Positions 50,253-58,062 of a stretch of DNA of 64,000 bases are shown one piece after another. Source of the DNA: Xenorhabdus anantnagensis. GTDB lineage: Bacteria; Pseudomonadota; Gammaproteobacteria; Enterobacterales; Enterobacteriaceae. The position numbers and the translations under genes are program-made. A model generated the notes under the pieces. It ran no database searches. It was not told where the DNA came from and saw only the letters and a program-made list of their open reading frames with translations. The stretch's first letter is position 1. Every line of letters begins with the position of its first letter. The stretch covers positions 93,968 to 157,967 of the forward strand of contig NZ_JAQRFN010000010.1 of the NCBI RefSeq assembly GCF_028598555.1. The letters run 5' to 3'.

Positions 50253-50889
50253 GATCTTTTATCCGCTTTGATTGTACTATGTAACTAGTACATATTAGCA
50301 TCGGTTGGGGGTATAAGAAATAGATGCTCCAACTTTGGACTATGCTGATTTGAAAGGGCTTTTACTTCATTGGAGTAGAAGACAAGCCGTAAACAAAAGT
50401 TGGATTACCCTGATTTCAAAGGCCTTTTTAATTATCGTGAATCGCGAGAATTAAGCCTTATCAATAGCTTGCCGGGGAAGTGCTCATCGGGTTGGCTAAC
50501 GGGCAAGTAATAATGATCGCGTTTTTGCTTCATGAGTAGAAACAGAGAGTTATCTGTAATTATGATGGTTGGTTTTTCAACCATCAATATAACCTATTGA
50601 TTTAGTTTAATTCTAGCGAATCGCTAGAATTAATAAGCCCCTCGATTTTAACTGCCGGGATATCGGTAGTTTCCCCGGCATAAGGTGCTTATCTATTTGA
50701 TATTGTTCGTAACGCAAGTTTGCTTTACGGATAACTGTTTGATTTTCATCATGAGGCGGGTTTTGGATCATGGTCAATTTCTTGACCATCAATATTAGCC
50801 GTTCAGCCTGTAGTATTTCACCCTCAAAGCAGGGCTTGATAAACTATTCCCTCACCCTTCTATAAACTAAATAACATCGATTACAAACT
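50253..50889. other. Repeat-rich noncoding segment with palindrome
   Basis: 637 bp without a gene. CTGATTTGAAAGGGCTTTT (50345) recurs as CTGATTTCAAAGGCCTTTT (50409). GAATCGCGAGAATTAA (50441) recurs as GAATCGCTAGAATTAA (50618). TTTTTCAACCATCAATAT (50573) recurs as TTTCTTGACCATCAATAT (50780). A 23-bp palindrome, AATTCTAGCGA-A-TCGCTAGAATT, spans 50609-50631. The layout suggests protein-binding sites, perhaps an operator or origin. Confidence 0.55.
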
Positions 50890-51381
50890 ATGCAAAACGG
50901 ACTTGTTAAATTAGCGACGGATACCCGAACAGTATTCGAGAAAGAGCACCAAAAAATAGACGATATGGGAATCCCTTTCTTTTATAGCTTTCCTAAAAAC
51001 GCTTGCTGGGGGTCTTCTATCCTCGTCAGTATGGCTGTACAGCAATTTTTCCCCGATACCGATATTAAAATTGTTCTTGGTGGCAATCGAAAAAATGACG
51101 ATTTCCATTATTGGTTGGAAATTGACAAAAAAGTCTATGACCTGACTGTTGACCAATTTATATCTTGGATAGACGAACAATATAATTGCCCTGATAAACC
51201 TATCTACGCAGAAAAGAAACATCCGCTGGCAAAATACTTTTTCTACAAACAGCGTTTTTCTCCGGTAGAAGCCTATTCAATTTGTTACAAGCAACATGCA
51301 AATGAAAGAGACGTTATTATTGCATATAGCTTTTTGAAAAATGAGCTTAACAAACTAGGCTGGGATATGCCGAGGAGTTGA
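50890..51381 (+). CDS. Small protein with possible transglutaminase/papain-like Cys-His-Asp triad
   Basis: 163 residues, no export signal. Cys39 sits at the start of a helix (KNACWGSSILVSMAVQQF), His73 in FHYWLEIDKK and Asp84 or Asp88 in VYDLTVDQF. This order and spacing matches transglutaminase-like and related cysteine hydrolase folds, where a strand with H-x-W-x-E/V-x-x is followed by D-L-T. The match is by pattern; activity could be proteolytic, deamidating or lost. No ribosome site is obvious before the ATG. It stands alone near the right end of the island, the usual place for cargo. Confidence 0.65.
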   Translation: MQNGLVKLATDTRTVFEKEHQKIDDMGIPFFYSFPKNACWGSSILVSMAVQQFFPDTDIKIVLGGNRKNDDFHYWLEIDKKVYDLTVDQFISWIDEQYNCPDKPIYAEKKHPLAKYFFYKQRFSPVEAYSICYKQHANERDVIIAYSFLKNELNKLGWDMPRS

Positions 51382-52166
51382 CACATAAGGCGGAATTCTG
51401 CCTTAACTCTTTGGTTAGGTTTAATTGCTCCGAAGCAGAGGAATCAGCACGCCGCCCGTAGCTCAATATCGAGCTACGGTTAACCACATGATTATGCTCA
51501 TGATTCAAAAATTGGATCATCTCTGAGAGCAAAGAACACCGCCGAACGGTTCAATGAAGCTATGAGTAAGCAAAAGCGCGAGCCAACATCATTCAATTTT
51601 TTTCACATACCACTACAGTAAACTACAGAAAAATATTAACCGTTCCTAAACTACATCAAACTACTGGACTTGAAAGCCAAGAGACTACGCCCGGCGAAAA
51701 ATCCCTAATGGATGGAGTAGCCAGACAGAAAAGAGGCCTCGATGTAGAAATTTTTCTCCTACAGACCTAAGCAAGAATTCCTGCTTAACTCTACCGCTAA
51801 ATCTGGTATAGCCGTATAAACGCAAAAAGTGTTGCTCATTTCCGGGGAGGGCTTTATTGAAGCATCGGGACACCTATATTAGGTGTCGTCCCACTCTTGT
51901 CCCTCGTTTATACTGAATATGCATTTTATAAAATACCTATAACTATATAATATATATTATATTTTTATATTTATATATTTATATAAATAAGTAAGGGACA
52001 CAGGGACAGCGGGACACATAAAAATACTGTTTATAAATATGAGCATATACAGCTAACCCCCTCCTCGGTCAAAAAGCAATCGCAAATGTTTTTGGTAGTA
52101 AGCTTGGTAGTAACAGGCCAATAATTAATTAATAAAAACATTATTTATCAATTAAGTACATAACCA
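51382..52166. other. Right-end noncoding region of the island
   Basis: 785 bp with no credible gene. CCGTAGCTC / GAGCTACGG forms a hairpin at 51456-51479. GTCCC-type motifs (51850-52015) include GGGACAGCGGGAC at 52003, the inverse of the left-end copy. An AT-only stretch lies at 51930-51990. TTGGTAGTA repeats at 52092 and 52104 mirror the left arm. Confidence 0.6.
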
Positions 52167-52188
52167 GTTCAAATTCCGCCAGCTCAAG
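52167..52188. other. attR of the satellite island
   Basis: GTTCAAATTCCGCCAGCTC repeats the ssrA 3' end (positions 40851-40870) with two changes over 19 bases. Arm-type TTGGTAGTA repeats lie 55 bp inside, and gene content changes beyond it. Confidence 0.72.
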
Positions 52189-52734
52189 CAATCAGAGTGG
52201 TACACGCAGAAGAAGATAACTCATCGAAGCAATCAATTTCAGTTTCCCTTTTCCCTCAAAGCCGCACACACGCTGACTTCTTTAAAGTAATGTGGCTTTG
52301 TCTCGTGATCCACTCAACCCACGTAAAATAGAATTTTCCTTTTAATATTATTTAGTTGTATTTTTTTCCGTGATCCTCTTTTGATCCAAAAACTGAAATC
52401 CCCTGAAAAGCTTTTCACACTTTTCAGTTTACTATTTCTTCCACACGGCCAGTATTGGTGCGCTCCAGCGGTTCCCTTTGCAGGATTTTAAAACTGAAAT
52501 AATTTTTTGATCCAAAACGTGCAGGCGGGTGCGGTGTAGTGCGTTTTACATCAGGTTTACGTTTATTTCGTGGGAATTGTGCGGCATGAGCGCAACGCAG
52601 GGACGCGATCCAAATTAATCGCAGAATAAAGCCAGCAGGTTTATGTGTGAATGGCGCTGTGTGCGTTTGGTGGCGTTATACAAAGGATAATAATTTGATG
52701 AATAGAGAATATTAATTGTGCACCTGAAATGTTA
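52189..52734. other. Noncoding stretch beyond attR
   Basis: 546 bp without a convincing frame. TTTTGATCCAAAA appears twice (52379, 52508), and AAAAGCTTTTCACACTTTTC is a short inverted repeat. It probably belongs to an older element adjoining the island. Confidence 0.4.
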
Positions 52735-52765
52735 AAGGCCACCGGGCGGTTAACCCGATGGCCTT
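52735..52765. terminator. Strong hairpin terminator
   Basis: AAGGCCACCGGG / CCCG-TGGCCTT stem around CGGTTAA, symmetric in both directions. It follows the small hydrophobic reading frame on the minus strand. Confidence 0.6.
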
Positions 52766-52783
52766 ATCTACGTTTCCGTTATT

Positions 52784-52993
52784 CTATTTTAGGAATGTAC
52801 GGATCAGTTCTAAAAACGCTACTAACGCTTTGAGAACAATGATTGCAGTATCAATAAATGCTTTCACCCGTTTGCTCCTGTTAAGGAGCGCGACTAAACC
52901 AGCTATTGCCTTTACACTGCCTGTCTGGTTGGTCATCGTAATTGTTAGTTTAGATGTGTCGCACTCTGGCCGAGGCACTGAAACCAACACCAC
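52784..52993 (-). CDS. Small hydrophobic peptide, possible toxin-like
   Basis: A 69-codon frame from GTG, or 50 residues from the internal ATG at 52936 (MTNQTGSVKAIAGLVALLNR). The C-terminal two thirds form one amphipathic to membrane-type helix (FIDTAIIVLKALVAFLELIRTF) with basic residues. No ribosome site is good at either start. Its upstream coding part contains a 20-bp sequence found in inverted orientation 290 bp away. Size and helix recall type I toxins or holin-like peptides, but no family is recognised. A strong hairpin terminator follows. Confidence 0.4.
   Translation of the reverse strand: MVLVSVPRPECDTSKLTITMTNQTGSVKAIAGLVALLNRSKRVKAFIDTAIIVLKALVAFLELIRTFLK
52943..52962 (-). repeat. 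Inverted copy of a 20-bp repeat
   Basis: On the minus strand GCGACACATCTAAACTAACA, identical to the plus-strand copy at 53252-53271. It lies inside the small hydrophobic frame. The identity extends loosely to CCTCGG on one side. Confidence 0.8.
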
Positions 52994-53240
52994 TTGTATT
53001 TCAGCCAGGGCTTTGATACATCCCGTAAAATTTACGAAATGTTGAATTCCTTTTCTAAATAAAATACGGCCACAGTGCTTATCCAGCTAACAAGCATAGA
53101 TTATAGGTTTATTTCAGGATGATTCAATCAATTCAAGTGATAAGCAGATAAAAACAAAAAAACCAACTGGTGAGGTTGGTTTTTTTGTTTTTACCCTTGG
53201 TGTAGGGTAATTGTCTGTATGCTATACGAGATTGGTAGCC

Positions 53241-53407
53241 TCGGTTCTAGCGCGACACATCTAAACTAACATCTTCAGTCTAATGCCTGTAGCATAAAAT
53301 ATCAACCTATGGTATGGCATAAAAAACCCCATACAATTGATCGGTATTAGCACGACATCTCTAAGCCAACATTATCACTCTACTGCCTGTCATGCTGGAT
53401 ATCAACC
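53241..53407 (+). repeat. Two 67-bp direct repeats spaced 100 bp
   Basis: 53241-53307 and 53341-53407 start TCGGT-TAGC-CGACA and end ATATCAACC, with about 15 differences over 67 bp. The first copy holds the 20-bp sequence also found inverted at 52943. The interval around them has no gene. Could be binding sites or antisense RNA genes. Confidence 0.7.
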
Positions 53408-53434
53408 CACGCAGATGGAAAAGAGAAGTGATAC

Positions 53435-54986
53435 TTACCCAATCACAGGCGAATACTTTTGTTTCAGCCCATCCGATTTATCAGCCGTGTTCCTTATCGC
53501 GCTGGCGTTCTCCGGTGTGCCAGTGTTGTGATGGGTATGGGCGGCGGTCAGTTCCGCCAGTTCCTTCACCACATCCAGCGTCTCTAACATCAGGGTCATC
53601 ACGTTAAGTTGCTGGCTACCTACCCAAACCACAGGCGCAACAATTTCTTGCCTGACTCCGGCGATACTTCGCTTAAGCAGACCAATTTTCTCTATCAGCG
53701 TTTGGCCGACGTCGATATTGGCTTCTTTCCCGACACTGGCAACAAAATTTGATGAAGTCGCCACGCTGTAGTCACCCTCTGCGATTTGCTGAACAGCCCC
53801 CGCCAATAGTGTGGACGTTCCCAAAACGGTAGTTTTATCCGTCGCCTGTACCGTGGTTTCCCGGGCAACCACCGTGCGCGTTTCCGTGTCTGCCTTAACT
53901 TCACGGTGCATGGACGATTCATTAATGGTCTGGTCAGTCTGGCGTATCCAACTGCCCTCCTGCGTCACGCGCTGCGACACCTCTGACCCGTTCCGCCCTC
54001 GAACGCCATCTCAACCACGGTGCCAATGGGCGGATACTGGAACATCCCCGATTCACCGCCCGCCATCGGCAGGGGCAGAGGGACGGCATGATAAACCGGG
54101 GCGGCGGCGTCTTTACCGTCCGCATCCAGAATTGCACATCAACTGCATAGCGCGGGCGGAACGGGTCAGAGATATCGCCGCTGGCCGTGTTTTCGGTGTG
54201 TGTCTCTATGCGGGCAAATTGGGGTAAATGCAACCCGGCTGATAATTCGGGGTAAACCGCATCAATCTGGCGCTGCGTAGGCGTCTTGGTTTCCAACTGA
54301 CCTGCTGATATCCATGTAATTGTCATGTTCTCATTGTTCAGATTGACCTTGCTCAGCCGTTGCTGATTAACCACAAAGCCGGGACGCAATGATTGAATCA
54401 TGGGGATTGTCATGGCATTGCCAGCGGACTGGCTTTGGCTGAATTCATTGGGAATTTCGACAGGTTTTTCGGCAAACAGCGAATGCGCCCAACTGCCGAC
54501 ATACACCGAACCATCCGGCAACTGATGCCAGATATAATCCTCAATAGCAAAGACCTGTCCCAGATTCGCCAGCAACTGATAGCCCGTACCGTTATGGGTA
54601 TAGTGCGGAATGGGCTTATCGGTATAAGGCACCTCCGGCAAGATGAACATCAGTCCGCTGTGTTCCTGCAACCAGTCAACAATCTGGCGCAGGGTGGGGT
54701 GCTGAAATGAGCACGGCCACGGGCGGTCAAACACGCCGACCAGCTCACGCACAAACAGGCGCTGATAGCCGTTCTGGGCAGGCTGTGCGCGCTCCACATA
54801 GCCCGTAAACCAGCGCAGCACCAAATCAGTGTAACCCACATCCAGTCGTACCAATTTTCCGGTGTAATCAGTAGTCGTTTCCGCCGTGATAAAGCCCCGG
54901 CCACAGGATGACAGTTCCAGCATAAGATTGGCGTCAACCACATGGACTTCATCGCCAGACAGGTAAAGCCGGTTAATCGGTTTCAT
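53435..54986 (-). pseudogene. Frameshifted phage baseplate hub/spike protein
   Basis: Two frames that belong to one VgrG-like gene (gp27-type hub fused to gp5-type spike). The first (54986-53934, from MKPINRLYLSGDEVHVV) is intact through DISDPFRPRYAVDVQ near 54140. Its reading then moves to the next frame, DGKDAAAPVYHAVPLPLP...PPIGTVVEMAFEG, the spike OB-fold motif. A second shift near 53985 leads to GRNGSEVSQRVTQEGSWIRQ and the remaining 53435-53980 frame, ending in DKSDGLKQKYSPVIG. With two frameshifts it is almost certainly nonfunctional, unless these are sequencing errors. ATGA overlap with the upstream gene. Confidence 0.8.
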
Positions 54987-55522
54987 TCTTTTGCTGGCGC
55001 CAAGCGGTCGTTTAACGGTTTGAGCCATTCCTTCTCAAAATAACTGAGTTTTTCATCCCCTTCGGCTAACGATTCTCCCGGTTTCATCGTTTGTTTTTTC
55101 GCGCTGATTTGGTTCATGGAACGGGCGTCGCGTTTTTCCGCCACGGACAGATGTTCCCGTAAGGTAAAAGTCACCTGCCATGCCTGCTTGCCGTCTACCT
55201 TACTGGCATCAATCGTGCCCGTAAACGTACCGATGCGAAAATTGATGGCCTGTGCGGTCAGGTTGGCGACCCGGTAGCGTTTCAGGTTACCGCCGTCTTT
55301 GGCTTCCGCCAGTGCAAACAGACGCGAGAGGGTTTTCTGTTCAGTAAAGGGAATAATGCCCGTGATACGCAGATCTTTCGGCTTGATGCCCTGTTCAGCG
55401 ACGGCAGTACTGGAAGACTGGCCGCTCTGGTCTTGATCCTGAAACATCACAGAGGGCGTGACGGTCAGGCTTTTTAACGGAATAGCCTCGCCATCAAGGG
55501 CGAGGGTGATAATCTGGCTCAT
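54983..55522 (-). CDS. Phage baseplate complex-type protein
   Basis: 179 residues starting MSQIITLALDGEAIPLKSLTVTPSV, a domain typical of phage proteins linking tail tube and baseplate (LysM-less, beta-rich, with TFTLREHLSVAEKRDAR). It looks like the baseplate complex proteins of enterobacterial myophages. The last codons overlap the hub gene start (ATGA) and its start overlaps the upstream gene by 29 bp, so these form one operon. The frame is intact; function in tail assembly is inferred. Confidence 0.72.
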   Translation of the reverse strand: MSQIITLALDGEAIPLKSLTVTPSVMFQDQDQSGQSSSTAVAEQGIKPKDLRITGIIPFTEQKTLSRLFALAEAKDGGNLKRYRVANLTAQAINFRIGTFTGTIDASKVDGKQAWQVTFTLREHLSVAEKRDARSMNQISAKKQTMKPGESLAEGDEKLSYFEKEWLKPLNDRLAPAKE

Positions 55523-56222
55523 GGTGCAGCATCCTTTCTAATGGGCGGATATCGTCCCCGGCAAACAGGATCGCCAGCGTGTAAACCGCGTCCGGTTCGG
55601 GGATGTTCTTACGTAACTTCTCCGCCACGTGTGCGCCGTTCCCTTTCCCTGAGAACGTCCAGACACTGGCCGATTTATCCTTGATACTGCTCAGGGCATC
55701 CGTCACGTGTTGCAAGGCATTCTGCCTTGCCGTGGCAAACTCGCTTAATTGTGATTTTAATCCCGCAAGGCTGCTGCCCGCGCTGGCTTGCGCTTTGGCC
55801 TGTTCAATCAATTGGGCATTGACGGCCAAGCGGCTGGTTGCAGTTGACAAGGGCTGCGGCAACGGTAAACCACCGCTCGGTTTGCCCGGCAATTGCATTT
55901 TGGTAATAGCCAAACTGTCTGCCGTTGTTGCCATGCGCGTAACCTGTGCAAAAACCGGAAGCGGCAACACCGATGAAAATTGCGTGAGGTGTTGCATAAA
56001 TTCATCGTGGGTTTTGGCGCACACCATCAGTATCAGGCTGTTGATATTTCCTGCTCTCATCACTTTATTTGCCAGAGTATCAATGGCGTTGGCCGGGCTT
56101 AGATAACGGCCGCTGTCGGTCTGTTGCCCTACGCCATAGAGAAACGGGTGAACGGGCACGATGGCGACCGATATCCCCGATAAAGTCGGGGACAGTTGCA
56201 GGGTTTTATGCTGCCAGTGCAT
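55494..56222 (-). CDS. Phage tail-region protein of unknown function
   Basis: 242 residues, no recognised domain; N-terminal part MHWQHKTLQLSPTLSGISVA, then Ala/Gln-rich helices (about 140-200) with coiled-coil tendency and a conserved-looking LAILFAGDDIRPLERMLH near the end. Position before the baseplate and hub genes suggests a baseplate or tail-chaperone role. The start ATG overlaps the stop of the upstream tail-fibre assembly pseudogene (TAATG). Frame intact. Confidence 0.65.
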   Translation of the reverse strand: MHWQHKTLQLSPTLSGISVAIVPVHPFLYGVGQQTDSGRYLSPANAIDTLANKVMRAGNINSLILMVCAKTHDEFMQHLTQFSSVLPLPVFAQVTRMATTADSLAITKMQLPGKPSGGLPLPQPLSTATSRLAVNAQLIEQAKAQASAGSSLAGLKSQLSEFATARQNALQHVTDALSSIKDKSASVWTFSGKGNGAHVAEKLRKNIPEPDAVYTLAILFAGDDIRPLERMLHHEPDYHPRP

Positions 56223-56675
56223 TATGCGGGTTGCTCCGGCCAGTCAATATCAGGAGAGGCCGAACAATCTACACGGCTAAGTAATACTCTGTAACGGCGC
56301 CATTTAGTTAATACAGATTTATTTGCATTAGTGGCGATACCTAAATCAACGGCATCCAGCAATGGTGCAATTTTTTCGCCAGCCACATTCATTAGATATT
56401 GTTTTTTCGATTCAGTTTGGCTTTACAGTTCTTCCGGTGTATATGCCCGTGGTATAATCTTTCCATTACGATATTGCCAATCGCCATAGATATTAATCCC
56501 TTCAGGAACACTATTTTTATCAGCTTCTGCAATAGACAAACCATCAGGAAATAGCGCTGATACATCAAATGATAGCGAACGAATAACACCCGCACTGTCA
56601 AACAAAACCTTGAGGGTATCGGAGGCAAATTGCGCCTGAGAATCATACCAATCAAGCCCGTTCTCACTGATTAAA
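56222..56675 (-). pseudogene. Tail fibre assembly protein, truncated by IS and interrupted by a stop
   Basis: One reading frame from the IS edge (SENGLDWYDSQAQFASD) through LFDSAGVIRSLSFDVSALFP and WQYRNGKIIPRAYTPEEL, then an in-frame TAA at 56423, then SQTESKKQYLMNVAGEK and the family-typical end WRRYRVLLSRVDCSASPDI with WPEQPA. The 5' part is missing because of the IS982-family insertion. Both lesions argue for a dead gene. The original protein would fold or attach tail fibres. Confidence 0.8.
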
Positions 56676-57656
56676 TAACCTGAGATTCGTTTAAGAAGGG
56701 AACTAAAGTGCCTGAGGCACGATCAACGTTTTTGTCAAAGAAAACAAATCGTGGAGCCCCTCAGGCATGGTTAATTTAGAAGAACTTTACTGCTGCGTCG
56801 ATGACTTTTGCCAAAAATTTATCCCTCTCTGGCATCAACAGCTCATTGAATGTGGATTACTCAAACGGCACCGCGAAGCGTCCCTTTCTCTCAGTGAAGT
56901 CATGACGATCCTCATTTTATTCCACATGGGCCATTATTGTAATTTTAAAATGTTTTATATTAAACATGTAAAACAATATCTTAAAACCGACTTTCCCGGG
57001 TTGGTCAGCTACACCCGTATGTTAACCTTAAAGCAAAGGGCGCTCATTCCTTTATGCGCTTTTCTTTCGTCACGCAAGGCTAAAACCCAAGGGATCGCTT
57101 TTATTGATCCCACCAAAATTGCCGTTTGTCATAACCTTCGCATTCCCCGTCATCGGGTATTTGAGGGGGCAGCACAACGAGGAAAAACCAGTACAGTCTG
57201 GTTTTATGGCTTTAAACTTCATTTGGTTATCAATGATTGCAGTGAACTTTTGGCTGTGAAATTAACCGCAGGAAATAAGGATGATCGTCATCCAGTCAAC
57301 GCGCTGGCAAAAGGGTTAACGGGGTATTTATATGGCGATAAAGGATATTTATCACAGGCGTTATGCGATGAGTTGGAAGCGGAAGGGATCACGTTAATCA
57401 CAAATGTCCGCAGTAATATGAAAGCAAAAGTGTTATCCCTTTGGGATAAGTTGATGTTACAAAGGCGATTTCTGATAGAGACGGTCATCGACCAGCTCAA
57501 AAATATTTCTCAGATAGAGCATTCAAGGCATCGCAGTCAGCTCGGTTTTCTGCTAGAAATCGCTGCCGGTCTCATTGCTTATACATTCCAACCTAAAAAA
57601 CCGAGCTTGAATTTACGGGAGACTGATATTGCTATTCTTAAACGAAGCTGAGGTTT
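56676..57656 (+). mobile_element. IS982-family insertion sequence (complete)
   Basis: 981 bp with one transposase gene. Terminal inverted repeats CCTGAGATTCGTTTAAGAA (left) and CCTCAGCTTCGTTTAAGAA (right, reverse complement), two differences in 19 bp. ATTAAA flanks both ends (56670-56675 and 57657-57662), a possible 6-bp target duplication in AT-rich DNA. It interrupts the tail fibre assembly gene. A truncated relative lies at 60199-60362. Confidence 0.85.
56767..57651 (+). CDS. IS982-family transposase
   Basis: DDE transposase of the IS982 family, 294 residues, intact. Typical signatures: IAFIDPTKIAVCHNLRIPRHRVF (first Asp), RGKTSTVWFYGFKLHLVIND, YLYGDKGYLSQ (second Asp) and RRFLIETVIDQLKNISQIEHSRHRS with the Glu. 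Its stop lies within the right inverted repeat. It may still be active. Confidence 0.9.
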   Translation: MVNLEELYCCVDDFCQKFIPLWHQQLIECGLLKRHREASLSLSEVMTILILFHMGHYCNFKMFYIKHVKQYLKTDFPGLVSYTRMLTLKQRALIPLCAFLSSRKAKTQGIAFIDPTKIAVCHNLRIPRHRVFEGAAQRGKTSTVWFYGFKLHLVINDCSELLAVKLTAGNKDDRHPVNALAKGLTGYLYGDKGYLSQALCDELEAEGITLITNVRSNMKAKVLSLWDKLMLQRRFLIETVIDQLKNISQIEHSRHRSQLGFLLEIAAGLIAYTFQPKKPSLNLRETDIAILKRS

Positions 57657-57690
57657 ATTAAAAAAGTGACATATTATCCATTCACCGCTT

Positions 57691-57704
57691 AATGTGACAG
57701 AACC
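57691..57704. repeat. IS6-type end sequence, copy 1
   Basis: AATGTGACAGAACC differs by one base from AATGCGACAGAACC at 60931 and 61622, the form of an IS6-family terminal repeat in this group. It is a solo end beside the IS982 copy. Confidence 0.5.
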
Positions 57705-57706
57705 TG

Positions 57707-58051
57707 TTATTTCCTGGGGTTGACGATAAAAGGTGCATCGTTCAACAAACTTGAATCAAGGATTTCCCACCACAGATATTGCTCGGTGCGGATTTTTTCC
57801 CATTCAGGATCCTTGCAGAGTTTCGACACCGCCCTGCGGTATTGCCCCCAAGCTGCTTCATCGGCGAATGCAACGTAATGTTCCAGGCAATGGACATTAT
57901 CGCCAATAGTGCGGACATACCAACGGCGTTCTCCAGTCATTTTGAGTGTGTGGTAGAACCATTCGTCACGTTTTTCCACCCAGTGCCAAAATGCAGCCAT
58001 ATCCAAATGGGCTTTTTGTGTCGGTTTCAGTAAATACATCAGATGCAGCAT
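57707..58051 (-). CDS. Small NIPSNAP/dimeric alpha-beta-barrel-like protein
   Basis: 114 residues from MLHLMYLLKPTQKAHLDM; GGAG lies six bases before this ATG, against a longer frame from 58066. Layout of strand, helix (FWHWVEKRDEWFYHTL), two strands (WYVRTIGDNVHCLEHYVAF) and helix (EAAWGQYRRAV), plus C-terminal Trp motif (EQYLWWEILD), fits the ferredoxin-like dimeric barrel of NIPSNAP, EthD and ABM proteins, some of which act on small metabolites. No active-site residue can be named. Last gene of the three-gene operon, 11 bp after the acyltransferase-like gene. Confidence 0.7.
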   Translation of the reverse strand: MLHLMYLLKPTQKAHLDMAAFWHWVEKRDEWFYHTLKMTGERRWYVRTIGDNVHCLEHYVAFADEAAWGQYRRAVSKLCKDPEWEKIRTEQYLWWEILDSSLLNDAPFIVNPRK

Positions 58052-58062
58052 AAGGTTCTCCT

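Noticed and set aside
51685..51873. 62-codon minus-strand frame near the island right end
   Set aside because: No start signals or family resemblance; lies in a noncoding, motif-rich end.
53811..54227. 138-codon plus-strand frame opposite the hub/spike pseudogene
   Set aside because: It is a shadow of the hub/spike sequence in GC-richer DNA; no independent signals.
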